Shown here piece by piece: positions 10,727-19,530 of a DNA stretch of 64,000 bases. Position 1 is the first letter of the stretch; each line of letters opens with the position of its first letter. The position numbers and the translations under genes are program-made. Location: NCBI GenBank assembly GCA_014695345.1, contig JACJOC010000058.1:248001-312000 (forward strand). Direction: 5' to 3'. This DNA comes from Cyanobacteria bacterium FACHB-471 (lineage in GTDB: Bacteria; Cyanobacteriota; Cyanobacteriia; Elainellales; Elainellaceae). The notes below the pieces were generated by a model. That model saw only the letters and a list, made by a program, of their open reading frames with translations. It was not told the origin of the DNA and made no database searches.

Positions 10727-10779
10727 TTGGGGAGGTTAATTTTTCGTAGACTAGCCTGCGAAAAATTTAACCTCCCCAA
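10727..10779 (+). terminator. Terminator after ho1
   Basis: A roughly 20-bp stem (left arm TTGGGGAGGTTAATTTTTCG, right arm complementary apart from one extra A) with a 12-nt loop, 35 bp past the ho1 stop. Confidence 0.75.
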
Positions 10780-10978
10780 GTTGCTTTAAGCCTGGTGGTA
10801 AGACAAGCTACAAGCGGTGTCTGCCGCATGATAGGATTAACTACTGGTTACGGACTTCCGATCCCTGTCTCTAAACATTTGAGTGGCTAGATGCCTTCGT
10901 CATTTCGCTGAAGCATGACTTCCCAGGGTGACTCGGAAAAGTTTGTCTCGCCTGACCCTCACCCGCTAAAGCTGGAAG

Positions 10979-12334
10979 ATGCGTTTTTCCAAAATTTTGA
11001 TTGCCAACCGTGGGGAAATTGCCCTTCGCATCCTTCGTACCTGCGAAGAGATGGGAATTGCCACCGTTGCCGTTCACTCCACAATCGATCGCAATGCGTT
11101 ACATGTTCAGCTGGCAGATGAGGCGGTCTGCATCGGTGAGCCTCCCAGCAGCAAAAGCTATTTGAATATTCCCAATATTATTGCCGCAGCCCTGACTCGC
11201 AACGCTACTGCGATCCACCCGGGCTATGGTTTTTTGGCAGAAAACGCCCGTTTTGCTGAAATTTGCGCCGATCACCAGATTGCCTTTATCGGTCCTTCCC
11301 CTGAAGCAATGCGGGCAATGGGCGACAAATCAACTGCAAAAGAAACGATGCAGCGGATTGGTGTGCCTACTGTACCCGGAAGTGATGGGCTGCTAATCGA
11401 TGATCAGGAAGCCTTGGCGATCGCCAACAAAATTGGCTATCCCGTCATCATTAAAGCAACAGCGGGCGGCGGCGGTCGCGGAATGCGTCTAGTTCGAGAT
11501 GAAAGCGAATTAGTGAAATCTTTTCTAGCGGCTCAGGGTGAGGCGGATGCCGCTTTTGGTAACCCCGGCGTTTATCTAGAAAAATTCATCGAACGACCCC
11601 GTCACATCGAGTTTCAAATTCTTGCTGACAGCTACGGCAACGCCATTCACCTGGGAGAGCGAGACTGTTCCATTCAGCGACGGCACCAAAAGCTGCTAGA
11701 AGAAGCTCCCAGCGCTGCTCTCACCGCAGAACTGCGCGAAAAAATGGGATCTGCTGCTGTCCGGGTCGCTCAAGCGATCAACTACACGGGTGCAGGCACT
11801 ATCGAATTTCTGCTTGACCAATCGGGACATTTTTATTTCATGGAGATGAACACCCGCATTCAGGTTGAGCATCCCGTCACCGAGATGATTACTGGCTTAG
11901 ATCTAATTGCTGAGCAAATTCGCGTCGCCCAGGGAGAAAAGCTACGTCTGACACAGGAGCAGGTGGTATTTCGCGGACATGCGATCGAGTGCCGCATCAA
12001 TGCTGAAGATCCTGACTACAACTTTCGTCCGCACCCCGGACGCATTAGCGGCTATTTGCCTCCTGGCGGTCCCGGCGTGCGAATTGATTCCCATGTTTAC
12101 ACCGACTACGAAATTCCGCCCTACTATGACTCGTTGATTGGCAAGCTGATTGTCTGGGGACCCGATCGCCCTGCCGCAATTCAACGAATGAAGCGAGCCT
12201 TACGAGAATGCGCGATCACAGGTTTACCCACCACGATTGGCTTTCACCAAAAAATTCTGGAAACTGCCGAATTCGGGCAGGGCAAGATCTACACTAACTT
12301 TGTTGAGCAAATGATGCGTCCCCCCGAAAAGTAA
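10979..12334 (+). CDS. accC: Acetyl-CoA carboxylase, biotin carboxylase subunit
   Basis: Carboxylates the biotin on BCCP with ATP and bicarbonate, the first half-reaction of acetyl-CoA carboxylase in fatty-acid synthesis. It has 451 aa, the usual length. The N-terminal biotin-carboxylase fold is [20 protein letters not shown]; the ATP-grasp glycine loop is [14 protein letters not shown]; the catalytic region includes ERPRHIEFQ and [15 protein letters not shown], and the C-terminal domain has [13 protein letters not shown]. The other acc genes are not adjacent, as is usual in cyanobacteria. The start is the ATG of the conserved N-terminus. A degenerate 72-bp repeat begins 5 bp after the stop. 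Confidence 0.97.
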   Translation: MRFSKILIANRGEIALRILRTCEEMGIATVAVHSTIDRNALHVQLADEAVCIGEPPSSKSYLNIPNIIAAALTRNATAIHPGYGFLAENARFAEICADHQIAFIGPSPEAMRAMGDKSTAKETMQRIGVPTVPGSDGLLIDDQEALAIANKIGYPVIIKATAGGGGRGMRLVRDESELVKSFLAAQGEADAAFGNPGVYLEKFIERPRHIEFQILADSYGNAIHLGERDCSIQRRHQKLLEEAPSAALTAELREKMGSAAVRVAQAINYTGAGTIEFLLDQSGHFYFMEMNTRIQVEHPVTEMITGLDLIAEQIRVAQGEKLRLTQEQVVFRGHAIECRINAEDPDYNFRPHPGRISGYLPPGGPGVRIDSHVYTDYEIPPYYDSLIGKLIVWGPDRPAAIQRMKRALRECAITGLPTTIGFHQKILETAEFGQGKIYTNFVEQMMRPPEK

Positions 12335-12338
12335 GTCT

Positions 12339-12410
12339 GTAGATGCGAAGCATTCGGTCAAGATTCCGTGCAATGACCGAAATCTTGTTGCCGAATACTT
12401 TGCCCCTAAC
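12339..12410. repeat. 72-bp inverted-repeat element, copy 2 (degenerate)
   Basis: Ends GTAGATGCGAAGCATTCGG and CCGAATACTTTGCCCCTAAC are imperfect inverted repeats matching the family ends; the length is exactly 72 bp. It sits in the space between convergent accC and the YggT gene, where its folding could act as a terminator. Confidence 0.75.
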
Positions 12411-12464
12411 CCGCTAAAACGCAAGCGTTCCCAGTTGTGCGGTAATTTCTGCCTGGAAATTGCC

Positions 12465-12752
12465 TCAGTAAGCCATCATCGTCAGTAGCCCCTGCTGCCC
12501 CAGCAAAATTTCACGCAGCAGACTAAAAATTCCAACCCAAATAATAGGGGTGATGTCTACTCCACCTAAAGGAGGCACAAGCTTACGCAGTGGGATCAGA
12601 AAAGGTTCTGTGGGCAAAGCCACCAGAATGAATGGCATCCGATTCAGTTCGGCTTGAGGATACCAGGTCAAGACGATGCGAATAATGAACAACAAAATCA
12701 GTAGCCCCAACAGAGGAGCCAAAACCCAATTGGCGATCGCAACAGAGGTCAT
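12465..12752 (-). CDS. YggT-family membrane protein
   Basis: A 95-aa protein with two transmembrane helices and the family signature. The first helix region reads LGLLILLFIIRIVLTWYPQ, the middle RMPFILVALPTEPFLIPLRK, then LVPPLGGVDITPIIW and a second helix. In cyanobacteria and plastids YggT/YlmG (CCB3) homologues are linked to thylakoid biogenesis, cytochrome b6f assembly and nucleoid distribution. The specific role here is unknown. It runs convergent to accC and divergent from psbX. Confidence 0.9.
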   Translation of the reverse strand: MTSVAIANWVLAPLLGLLILLFIIRIVLTWYPQAELNRMPFILVALPTEPFLIPLRKLVPPLGGVDITPIIWVGIFSLLREILLGQQGLLTMMAY

Positions 12753-12935
12753 AGGTGCTAAAAATTAAGCTTTGTAACCGAGTCTATTCATATTCTACCG
12801 CCCCTCGAACGCGGCTTTAGACCTGCCCCAACCTAGAATTGCAGTAAAATCTAAAGTCAAATAGACTTCTCAAAGGATTAACAGCCCGATAAGATTATTA
12901 ATGAAATAGCCTTCCAAATTTGGGGATCAAAACTC

Positions 12936-13055
12936 ATGACACCATCTTTAGCAAATTTCCTATACAGCCTGCTTGCAGGAGCAGTCATCATCATTATTCC
13001 AGCAACCGTTGCCCTGATCTTCATTAGCCAAAGAGACAAGATCCAGCGCTCTTAG
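12936..13055 (+). CDS. psbX: Photosystem II reaction centre protein X
   Basis: A 39-aa single-helix PSII subunit near cytochrome b559, involved in quinone turnover at the QB site. The sequence opens MTPSLANFLYSLLAGAVIII and ends FISQRDKIQRS, matching PsbX. The ATG at 12936 and TAG at 13053 fit the family length exactly. It lies upstream of ycf66, a common cyanobacterial arrangement, and is followed by a hairpin. Confidence 0.95.
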   Translation: MTPSLANFLYSLLAGAVIIIIPATVALIFISQRDKIQRS

Positions 13056-13095
13056 TCGGATGAGGTTATTTGACTCAGGTTTGTGAATTGAGCAG

Positions 13096-13145
13096 AGCCA
13101 GAGATTTTCAGAGTAGAAGTCATTTGATTCTGAAAATCCCTGGCT
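13096..13145 (+). terminator. Hairpin after psbX
   Basis: 16-bp arms (AGCCAGAGATTTTCAG and CTGAAAATCCCTGGCT, one mismatch) with an 18-nt loop, 40 bp past the psbX stop. It is a likely terminator or 3'-end stabiliser for the very short psbX transcript. The rest of the 367-bp gap to ycf66 shows nothing recognisable and should hold the ycf66 promoter. Confidence 0.65.
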
Positions 13146-13422
13146 TTGTAGATCTAAGCTTCCGCATGACTTTTAGGACCGTTTAGATAAGCTTCTAACC
13201 CAACTCCTGAAGTTTTAGTGTCTAGTTAGTCTTGACACAGAGCAGTATCCTCATTTAGCTTGGCTAGTTAATGCTTGTAGCGGTTTGGCTGAAAGACTTA
13301 GGTCAGTCAGCGATTCGGTTAGAGTAGAGATCATTACAAAATCAACAAGCGAATTGGTTAAACAAGCAAATCGATTTAACTAAAAGTCGCTTAGGATTAG
13401 GACATACTTACGGAGAACTGCA

Positions 13423-14271
13423 ATGGTGGATGCTGGGCTGGGTTTGAACAGCATGATTACCCCGACGCTAGCAACGGTTAACATCATCTCAAACGCAAGT
13501 AGCCTTGTGGGGGTTGGTTTGGCCCTCTCAGGCGTAGGGCTTTATTTCCTGCGTTCGGTGCGCCCTAACCTGGCGCGAGATCATGACATTTTCTTTGCAG
13601 CAGTGGCGCTGGTTTGCGGTGGCATTCTGTTCTTCAATGGCTGGCGGCAAGACCCGATTTTGCAGTTTGGTCAGTTTATGCTGACGGGTTCTGCCATTTT
13701 CTTTGCGGTTGAGAGCATTCGTCTGCGGGCTGTCGCTACAGAGCAGGCAAAGCGTACAACGCCTGTTGTCGATGATGATCGTCCTGTGAGCCGGGTTTAT
13801 CGGGCTGAGTTAGACGAACTGGATGCCCTAGATGAAGAACCTCGGCCTATCACTCGTCGGATCAGAGGCACACGCGATGCTCGCCCGAATGACGAGTACG
13901 GTGAGGAAGTGCGTCGTCGTCCATCCAGCCGAGGCAGCAGCGATCGCCTCGGTTCTGGTGACCCTTACAGTGATGCGTCAAGCCGCCCTCGTCGCCGTCG
14001 TCCTCCCTCTAGTGGAACCGAGCGTCCAGTGTCCCGCCGTCCTGATGTAGACGAGTACTGGGGTGATACAGAGGACAAACCGATTCGCAGCAGTCGTCCT
14101 AGCCGCAGTTCCGATTCTCCCCCATCTTCAAGACCCAGAAGAACCCGCCCTCCTCAAGATGCGCCTCGCCGCAGTCGAGTTGAGTCAGAGCGATCGCCCT
14201 CTGACTACGTTGACTATCAGCCAATTGATTACACCAGCGAAGACCAGGATAATCCACGTGATTATGATTAG
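13423..14271 (+). CDS. ycf66: Ycf66-family membrane protein
   Basis: The N-terminal 110 residues carry the Ycf66 domain with three or four hydrophobic helices (SSLVGVGLALSGVGLYFLRS, FFAAVALVCGGILFFNGWRQ, FMLTGSAIFFAVESIRLRAV). The remaining 170 residues are disordered and very rich in Arg, Ser, Pro and Asp (repeated RRRRPPSS and SSRPSR blocks), so the tail is polyampholytic. Ycf66 is conserved in cyanobacteria and some plastids; its function is not established. The ATG at 13423 begins MVDAGLGLNSMITPTLATVN; an internal ATG at 13453 is a less likely start. Confidence 0.9.
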   Translation: MVDAGLGLNSMITPTLATVNIISNASSLVGVGLALSGVGLYFLRSVRPNLARDHDIFFAAVALVCGGILFFNGWRQDPILQFGQFMLTGSAIFFAVESIRLRAVATEQAKRTTPVVDDDRPVSRVYRAELDELDALDEEPRPITRRIRGTRDARPNDEYGEEVRRRPSSRGSSDRLGSGDPYSDASSRPRRRRPPSSGTERPVSRRPDVDEYWGDTEDKPIRSSRPSRSSDSPPSSRPRRTRPPQDAPRRSRVESERSPSDYVDYQPIDYTSEDQDNPRDYD

Positions 14272-14296
14272 CGACAACTAAACGCTAGCTCCTCAA

Positions 14297-14839
14297 GTGG
14301 TCAGGCATTTTGGCATTTTCAAGCGCTTTCAGCAGTGGATAGGGTTAAGCATTGGCTTGATCCTGTTCACTTTTCTTATTAACTGCCAACAAGACGTAGC
14401 TTGGGCTGATGACTCCTTAAACGGTTTGAACAGCCTGTATACCGATGAGCAACCAGCCTTAAGCGGCAATGGGCAATTTATTGCTTACGTATCTAACCGA
14501 AACGGTACTCGCAGTCTTCTGCTGTTTGACTTGAAAAGTCAGGAATTTGTCGATTTGCCTCGGTTAAATCGCCCGGATGCGATCGCCGAAAACCCCGGCG
14601 TTAGCAACACAGCCCGCTACATTGTGTACGTTGCAAGCGATCGCGGTAGAGCCGATATTGAGTTATATGACCGCGTTACCGAACAAGTCCAGGTTCTCAC
14701 GGCTGGCTACCGAGGCTGGGTCAGACATCCCAGCATTAGCCCCAACGGACGCTACATTACCTTTGAGACGGGCAGCAACGGACAGTGGGATATTGAAGTG
14801 ATTGATCGAGGCACAAGAGTTGAGCTAGATGTTCTGTAG
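14297..14839 (+). CDS. TolB-like half beta-propeller protein (first of a pair)
   Basis: A 180-aa exported protein with a GTG start, an N-terminal hydrophobic segment (WIGLSIGLILFTFLINCQQD) and then three WD40-like Tol-B repeats: GNGQFIAYVSNRNGTRSLLL, then ARYIVYVASDRGRADIELYD, then GRYITFETGSNGQWDIEVID. Three blades are only half a propeller, so it may dimerise. INC resembles a lipobox, but Asn at -1 is unusual, so lipidation is uncertain. It starts 25 bp after ycf66 and is probably co-transcribed. It is paralogous to the next gene. Function unknown. Confidence 0.8.
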   Translation: MVRHFGIFKRFQQWIGLSIGLILFTFLINCQQDVAWADDSLNGLNSLYTDEQPALSGNGQFIAYVSNRNGTRSLLLFDLKSQEFVDLPRLNRPDAIAENPGVSNTARYIVYVASDRGRADIELYDRVTEQVQVLTAGYRGWVRHPSISPNGRYITFETGSNGQWDIEVIDRGTRVELDVL

Positions 14840-14909
14840 AGTGAAGTCAGAGAATTAAACCGCAATTCCTCCTTGTCCCGCTCCGCCTTGCCCCCTCCGT
14901 CTTGCTCCT

Positions 14910-15452
14910 GTGAAACCTGCTGCTGTGAGATCTGTTTTAGCGATTTTAGTTTTGGCGATCGCCCTGTCTGCTCTGCTGATTGGTTGTTCAGGCCCACACT
15001 ATCTCAGCTTTCCCTTTGACCCCAACGGACGCAGCCTCAACAGCCCCTATGCAGAACTATCTCCTAAAGCTGCTAGCAGACATCTTGTTTTTGTCTCAGA
15101 CCGAGCAGGCAGTCAAGATGTCTATGTGTATGACCTAATCGGGCGGCAATTGCTCGACTTACCTGAACTCAACAGTCTAGATATGACTGTTGCCGATCCA
15201 GACATTTCTGAAGATGGTCGCTACATTGTTTTTGCAGGGAATCGGCAGGGCGAATCTAATATTTATCTGTATGATCGCCAACTGTATCAGCTTCGCAGTC
15301 TCACCAACGCTCTTAAAGCTGAAGTTCGTAACCCCAGCATTAGCGCTGATGGCAGCACTATCGCCTTTGAATCCAACGCTCAGGGGCAGTGGGACATCTT
15401 AATTTATACCCGTGCTGGCGATCCCCTAGACATTCCCATGAATCCCCGCTGA
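14910..15452 (+). CDS. TolB-like half beta-propeller lipoprotein (second of a pair)
   Basis: A 180-aa paralogue of the preceding gene with the same three-repeat layout (RHLVFVSDRAGSQDVYVYDL, GRYIVFAGNRQGESNIYLYD, GSTIAFESNAQGQWDILIYT). It has a clear lipoprotein signal, LSALLIGCSGP, predicting acylation at that Cys. The GTG at 14910 begins MKPAAVRSVLAILVLAIALS. Shared motifs (PNGRYI/DGRYI, GQWDI) indicate a tandem duplication. The spacing of 70 bp suggests one transcript. The ligand and partner are unknown. Confidence 0.82.
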   Translation: MKPAAVRSVLAILVLAIALSALLIGCSGPHYLSFPFDPNGRSLNSPYAELSPKAASRHLVFVSDRAGSQDVYVYDLIGRQLLDLPELNSLDMTVADPDISEDGRYIVFAGNRQGESNIYLYDRQLYQLRSLTNALKAEVRNPSISADGSTIAFESNAQGQWDILIYTRAGDPLDIPMNPR

Positions 15453-15505
15453 GGTTAGAGGAGGTTCGAATTTGATCTGTACGCTAGCACTTATAACATT
15501 TCTCT

Positions 15506-15546
15506 AGATGGGAGGGCACCCCGCGACGCGGGGTACCCTCCCATCT
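15506..15546. repeat. 41-bp palindromic repeat
   Basis: 19-bp arms (AGATGGGAGGGCACCCCGC, one mismatch) around a 3-nt loop. The core is shared with the 57-bp palindrome at 9027-9083, and an ATACCAATT-like motif is adjacent in inverted orientation. It lies 54 bp after the second TolB-like gene, where it may also terminate. The rest of the 338-bp gap up to the protease gene holds no further feature I can support. Confidence 0.7.
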
Positions 15547-15790
15547 GTAACCCTAATTTTTGAGTTGGTATTACGCCTCAAAAAGTGATTCGTGCTGGAA
15601 GATTATTTCTTATTTAAATCTTCATTGCAACAGCGATAGCTGTCACACAAACCCTACCCAACCCTATCCCGGATAGCCAAAATAGAAGGATGAAGAAGGT
15701 ATCGGATAAACGGAATCGGCGATCGCCACCAGGTATCTCCTGAATAGCTCTTTGAAATCTGTTCCCTAGCAGTTGCACCACAATTCCAGC

Positions 15791-17311
15791 ATGAACATCA
15801 AACTCCTCAGCCGTGTAGCCACATCAGGAATCATCGCAGCAGGAACTGCAATTGGTCTCACCACCCTTGATGCATTTGTTCCGGTTGACCTGCTGAACGT
15901 TACTAATTTGGGTCAGCCCCGCTCCAACCAAGCGCTGGCTCAAGATGTGGAAGAAGATACCAACGTTCGGGTCTATGAAACGGCAAGTCCAGCGGTTGTT
16001 TCTGTAAATGCAGGAGACGGTTCAGGTAGTGGCAGCATCATTAGCCCAGACGGACTGATTCTGACCAATGCCCACGTTGTGGCAGGTAGCCGTACGGTGA
16101 CAGTGCGTTTGTCGGACGGTAGAGAGGTTCAGGGCGATGTTATTGCGTTTGGGGAAGAGGGATTAGACTTAGCCGCAGTTCGGTTACGAGGACAGAGCAA
16201 TTTGCCCTACTTAAGGTTGGCTAACTCTGGCTCTGTACGCGTTGGGCAAAGAGCCTTTGCGATCGGCAACCCCTTTGGACAGTTTCAAAATACTTTTACA
16301 GTGGGTATTGTCAGTCGAATTGACCAGGATCGGGGACTGATTCAAACTGACGCAGCAATTAACCCCGGCAACTCTGGTGGACCCCTCCTGAATAACCGAG
16401 GAGAATTGGTTGGAGTTAACACCTCCATTTTTACAACGGGTAGCACTGCGGGAAATATCGGCATTGGGTTTGCCATTTCAGTCGATCGCGTTCAGCCATT
16501 CCTCACAGCAGTGCGAGAAGGAAGTGCCCCCACTGTTGCTCAAACCAACCGCCCACAAATTAATCGTCCGCCTGAGGCGATCGCAGTCAATGGTCCAATT
16601 GTTAGGGGTAATCTAGGCGACGGCAGCAACGTCTTACCAGTAGACAATAGCTACTTCAACCTTTACACCTTTGAAGGCAGAGCCGGACAGCAGATCGAAA
16701 TCACAATGAGTAGCAACCAATTGGATGCTTACCTGATCTTGCTGGCACCCGATGGTAGCGATCTGACTCAAGATGACGACAGTGCTGGCGGTACCAACGC
16801 TAGGCTAGCAACGACTTTGCCAGCTAACGGAACTTATACAATTCTGGCAAACTCCTATGCCGCAGGGGAATCGGGAGATTATGAATTGCGCGTAGCTTCG
16901 GCTGGGTCAACTCCTCAACAGCAAGCGGGTCAACCGCCTGTCCAAGGACAACAGCCTCGACAGCAACAGCAACCCACCCCATCCGGCGTAATCTTGCAAG
17001 AGCAAGGGGTACTGAGCCCTGGTGGACCAACGCTATCTGACAATAGCCTCTACCGCGAACATGTTTTTCGCGCAACGCAGGGGCAGACGGTGACAGTCAC
17101 GATGGAGAGTACAGAATTTGACACCTATCTGATCCTGGTGAACGAGCAGGGCGAACCACTCGAACAAAATGACGATCGGTGCCAGCAACAAACGCCAGAG
17201 TGCCGCAACTCTGAAATTAGAGTTACGCTACCCCAAACGGGTACCTACCGGGCGATCGCTAATGCCTACGATGCCAACGGTCAAGGGCGCTATACCCTCA
17301 CAGTGCGCTAG
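15791..17311 (+). CDS. HtrA-like serine protease with two PPC domains
   Basis: A 506-aa secreted S1C protease. The signal peptide ends near NQALAQ. The catalytic triad is visible: H95 (ILTNAHVVAGS), D126 (EEGLDLAAVRL) and S195 (NPGNSGGPLL). After residue about 250, where HtrA/Deg proteins carry PDZ domains, it has two bacterial pre-peptidase C-terminal domains (about 275-365 and 415-505; LDAYLILLAPDGSDLTQDDD and FDTYLILVNEQGEPLEQNDD) joined by a Gln/Pro linker. The start chosen is ATG 15791; a TTG 18 bp upstream is possible. The stop overlaps that of the convergent HLIP gene. It probably acts in the periplasm. Confidence 0.9.
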   Translation: MNIKLLSRVATSGIIAAGTAIGLTTLDAFVPVDLLNVTNLGQPRSNQALAQDVEEDTNVRVYETASPAVVSVNAGDGSGSGSIISPDGLILTNAHVVAGSRTVTVRLSDGREVQGDVIAFGEEGLDLAAVRLRGQSNLPYLRLANSGSVRVGQRAFAIGNPFGQFQNTFTVGIVSRIDQDRGLIQTDAAINPGNSGGPLLNNRGELVGVNTSIFTTGSTAGNIGIGFAISVDRVQPFLTAVREGSAPTVAQTNRPQINRPPEAIAVNGPIVRGNLGDGSNVLPVDNSYFNLYTFEGRAGQQIEITMSSNQLDAYLILLAPDGSDLTQDDDSAGGTNARLATTLPANGTYTILANSYAAGESGDYELRVASAGSTPQQQAGQPPVQGQQPRQQQQPTPSGVILQEQGVLSPGGPTLSDNSLYREHVFRATQGQTVTVTMESTEFDTYLILVNEQGEPLEQNDDRCQQQTPECRNSEIRVTLPQTGTYRAIANAYDANGQGRYTLTVR

Positions 17312-17511
17312 CGTAGCCCCAGCCAGGTAAAGAAATCTTCGCGAGTAAGCAGCTCCAAAATCAGTAGCGCAAAGAACCCGATCATGGCAAATCGCCCATT
17401 GATCCGTTCAGCATAGGGTGTCCAGCCGAAGCCAGGCTCAGGCTGGACAGCCGTTTCGGCTGTGGAATCTGGAGTAACTTCGGGTGTGGGTGTGATTTTT
17501 TCAGAAGTCAT
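17308..17511 (-). CDS. High-light-inducible / one-helix chlorophyll-binding protein (HLIP)
   Basis: A 67-aa protein with an acidic, Pro/Thr-rich N-terminus and one transmembrane helix bearing the chlorophyll-binding signature ERINGRFAMIGFFALL. HLIPs bind chlorophyll and carotenoid, quench excess energy, and help PSII assembly and chlorophyll recycling. ATG 17511 is preferred over a longer open frame to 17547. Its TAG shares the tetranucleotide CTAG with the stop of the convergent protease gene. Confidence 0.9.
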   Translation of the reverse strand: MTSEKITPTPEVTPDSTAETAVQPEPGFGWTPYAERINGRFAMIGFFALLILELLTREDFFTWLGLR

Positions 17512-17591
17512 AGGAATTGAGTCATTCAGAATAGGAATTTTGAGCATTCGTAAGAAATGCTAATCCACTAAAGGATTCTAAAGGGCTGTTG

Positions 17592-18605
17592 CTAGTTTGA
17601 CTGCGACTCCAGATTTTGCACAGATTCGATTAGCGATCGCACCTCTGCTGCCCCTTCAGATGGCTCAAATTCTAAAGGAAACTTTCCTCGAACTAGCATC
17701 CGCAAGCCCAAAGGCCCAAGGCTAGCTAAACCTCGTAAGTCCCTAAACGAATCACCAACTACTTTTAGTCCAAACTGGCGCTCGTCAATCCAGCCGCCCT
17801 GCTTCACCAAATCAATCAAAACCTTACGGTGTCGCACCGAACGGCTACTGCGCTCATCCTTGCGGTCTAAAATTTCCTGTTTGATTTTGCCAATCTGATC
17901 CATTGGCGCAACGTCCATCGGGCAAACCGCATTGCAATAATAGCAGCGTGTACAGCCCCACACTCCATGAGTGCCCTGGTTGTAGTTTTCTAGCCGAGCT
18001 TCCGTCTGGTCGTCCCTGGAGTCAGCTACCATTCGAGCCGCTTTTGCCAGCGCATGAGGTCCAACAAAATCTGCATTCACCTCGCGCGCATTACATTCGG
18101 AATAGCAAGCTCCGCAGAGAATGCAGTTGCCGTTTTGATTCAGGCGATCGCGCTCTTCTGGGGTTTGCAAAAACTCACGTTCTGGAACCTGTCGCGCCTT
18201 AGTGCTGACATACGGCTCAACCGCCTCGAGGTTATCCCAGAAGCTCTGCATATCCACTACCAAATCTTTAATCACGGGCATATTTCCCATGGGGGCAACC
18301 GTGATTGTTGGAAGTTCAGACCCATGATTCGAAGTTGCAGACGCTTGGATTTGTTGCAACCGAGCAATTTCGCTACCAATATTTTCCTTACAGGCTAGGG
18401 CAGACCGACCGTTAATTCGCATTCCACAACTGCCACAAATCGTGTTGCGACAGTTCTTCCGAAACGCCAAAGTACCGTCCTGTTCCCACTTAATTCGATT
18501 CAGACAATCTAAAACCGTATTGCCGGGGTCAACTTCTAATTCGTAAGTTTGGATTCGTGGAGTGCCGTCTAACTCCTGCCGAACCACTTTAAACAAAACT
18601 TGCAT
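17592..18605 (-). CDS. sdhB: Succinate dehydrogenase/fumarate reductase iron-sulfur subunit
   Basis: The electron-transfer subunit of succinate:quinone oxidoreductase, a major donor to the thylakoid respiratory chain in cyanobacteria. The [2Fe-2S] ferredoxin domain has CRNTICGSCGMRINGRSALAC. The C-terminal half has CILCGACYSEC and CTRCYYCNAVCPMDVAP for the other clusters. ATG 18605 (MQVLFKVVRQELDGTPRIQT) begins the conserved sequence; an open frame to 18641 is probably not used. At 337 aa it is longer than enterobacterial SdhB (about 240), as in other cyanobacterial versions, with an insert between the first and second cluster regions. SdhA is not adjacent. Confidence 0.92.
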   Translation of the reverse strand: MQVLFKVVRQELDGTPRIQTYELEVDPGNTVLDCLNRIKWEQDGTLAFRKNCRNTICGSCGMRINGRSALACKENIGSEIARLQQIQASATSNHGSELPTITVAPMGNMPVIKDLVVDMQSFWDNLEAVEPYVSTKARQVPEREFLQTPEERDRLNQNGNCILCGACYSECNAREVNADFVGPHALAKAARMVADSRDDQTEARLENYNQGTHGVWGCTRCYYCNAVCPMDVAPMDQIGKIKQEILDRKDERSSRSVRHRKVLIDLVKQGGWIDERQFGLKVVGDSFRDLRGLASLGPLGLRMLVRGKFPLEFEPSEGAAEVRSLIESVQNLESQSN

Positions 18606-18641
18606 AGTCAAAGCAAATTCCAGACTATTGATACTCAGCAC

Positions 18642-19530
18642 TGATGCAATCTTTTGTAGTGATCAGTCAGTGCTTCTATATCTATAGTCTAAGCCGAAAC
18701 TCCTTGAAACTCCTTTGACAAGGAGAATAACTTCACCTAATGCGCGGCGGGATAATGAAAGAGAGCAGCCAAAAACGCCTTGACCACAACCTCCCACAAT
18801 CGTTTCCTAAAGGATCACTCTTTCGTATTTATCACTACCAACCGCAAAACAACACCGATACAATCCAACTTAGGTAGCGAGATTAGGGTAGGGATTGCGA
18901 GTGTCTAGGTAAAGATTACGCTACTTACAATCACCGCTTATTTAGAACTAACCCCTACGCAATTTCTGAGTCAGATGGTTTGTGAAATCACGCCATTGGA
19001 GAGCGAATGCCTTGATAAACTTTCCAGGATTGCTACCAGCATGAGGGGAAGTAAATGAGTACAACATCTAGTCTTTACATGGCTTTTTTGCTTTTTGGAG
19101 TTGACAGTTCTCAGCAATCATGTATCGACTTTCAATCCTAAGAGCGATTGAAATCAACTATCTGATCTACTTCTGATATTGATTAACCTCCAAATTTTGC
19201 CCCATGGATTTGACACACAGATCTCTATGGCTGAGATTAGGAAGATCGGCAATAAGTACCTTAGCTTAATTAGCAATGCACACTGCTAAGAAACGCGATG
19301 AAAACTCCAACTTAGCAATATAGGGTTAAGCCAATCCCGATACTCCTAAATTAGGCTTTCAGATTTTGCATAGGCTTTAAGCAGAGCATGATGTTTAACT
19401 AGTCTATTGTTTAGGTTCTTCAGTAAATTCTTGTCATATCAGTGACCTTTAGGGCTATATTTTTATATAGAAAAGGTTGGCATTAGCTCTAATTTGCTAT
19501 CTTGAAGTCTGAAAGGACACCTTAAAGAAG
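18642..19530. other. Roughly 890-bp gene-free region upstream of the cyAbrB gene
   Basis: The longest unexplained spacer in the window, between divergent sdhB and cyAbrB. I find no credible open frame, tRNA, long hairpin or repeat. It is AT-richer than its flanks. A weak promoter-like pair (TTGTCA, 19-bp spacer, TATATT) lies about 60-100 bp before the cyAbrB start. A long regulatory leader or an unannotated small RNA is possible but not demonstrable from sequence alone. Confidence 0.4.

Noticed and set aside
10871-11121. Open frames at the start of accC on both strands
   Set aside because: Shadows of the conserved biotin carboxylase N-terminus.
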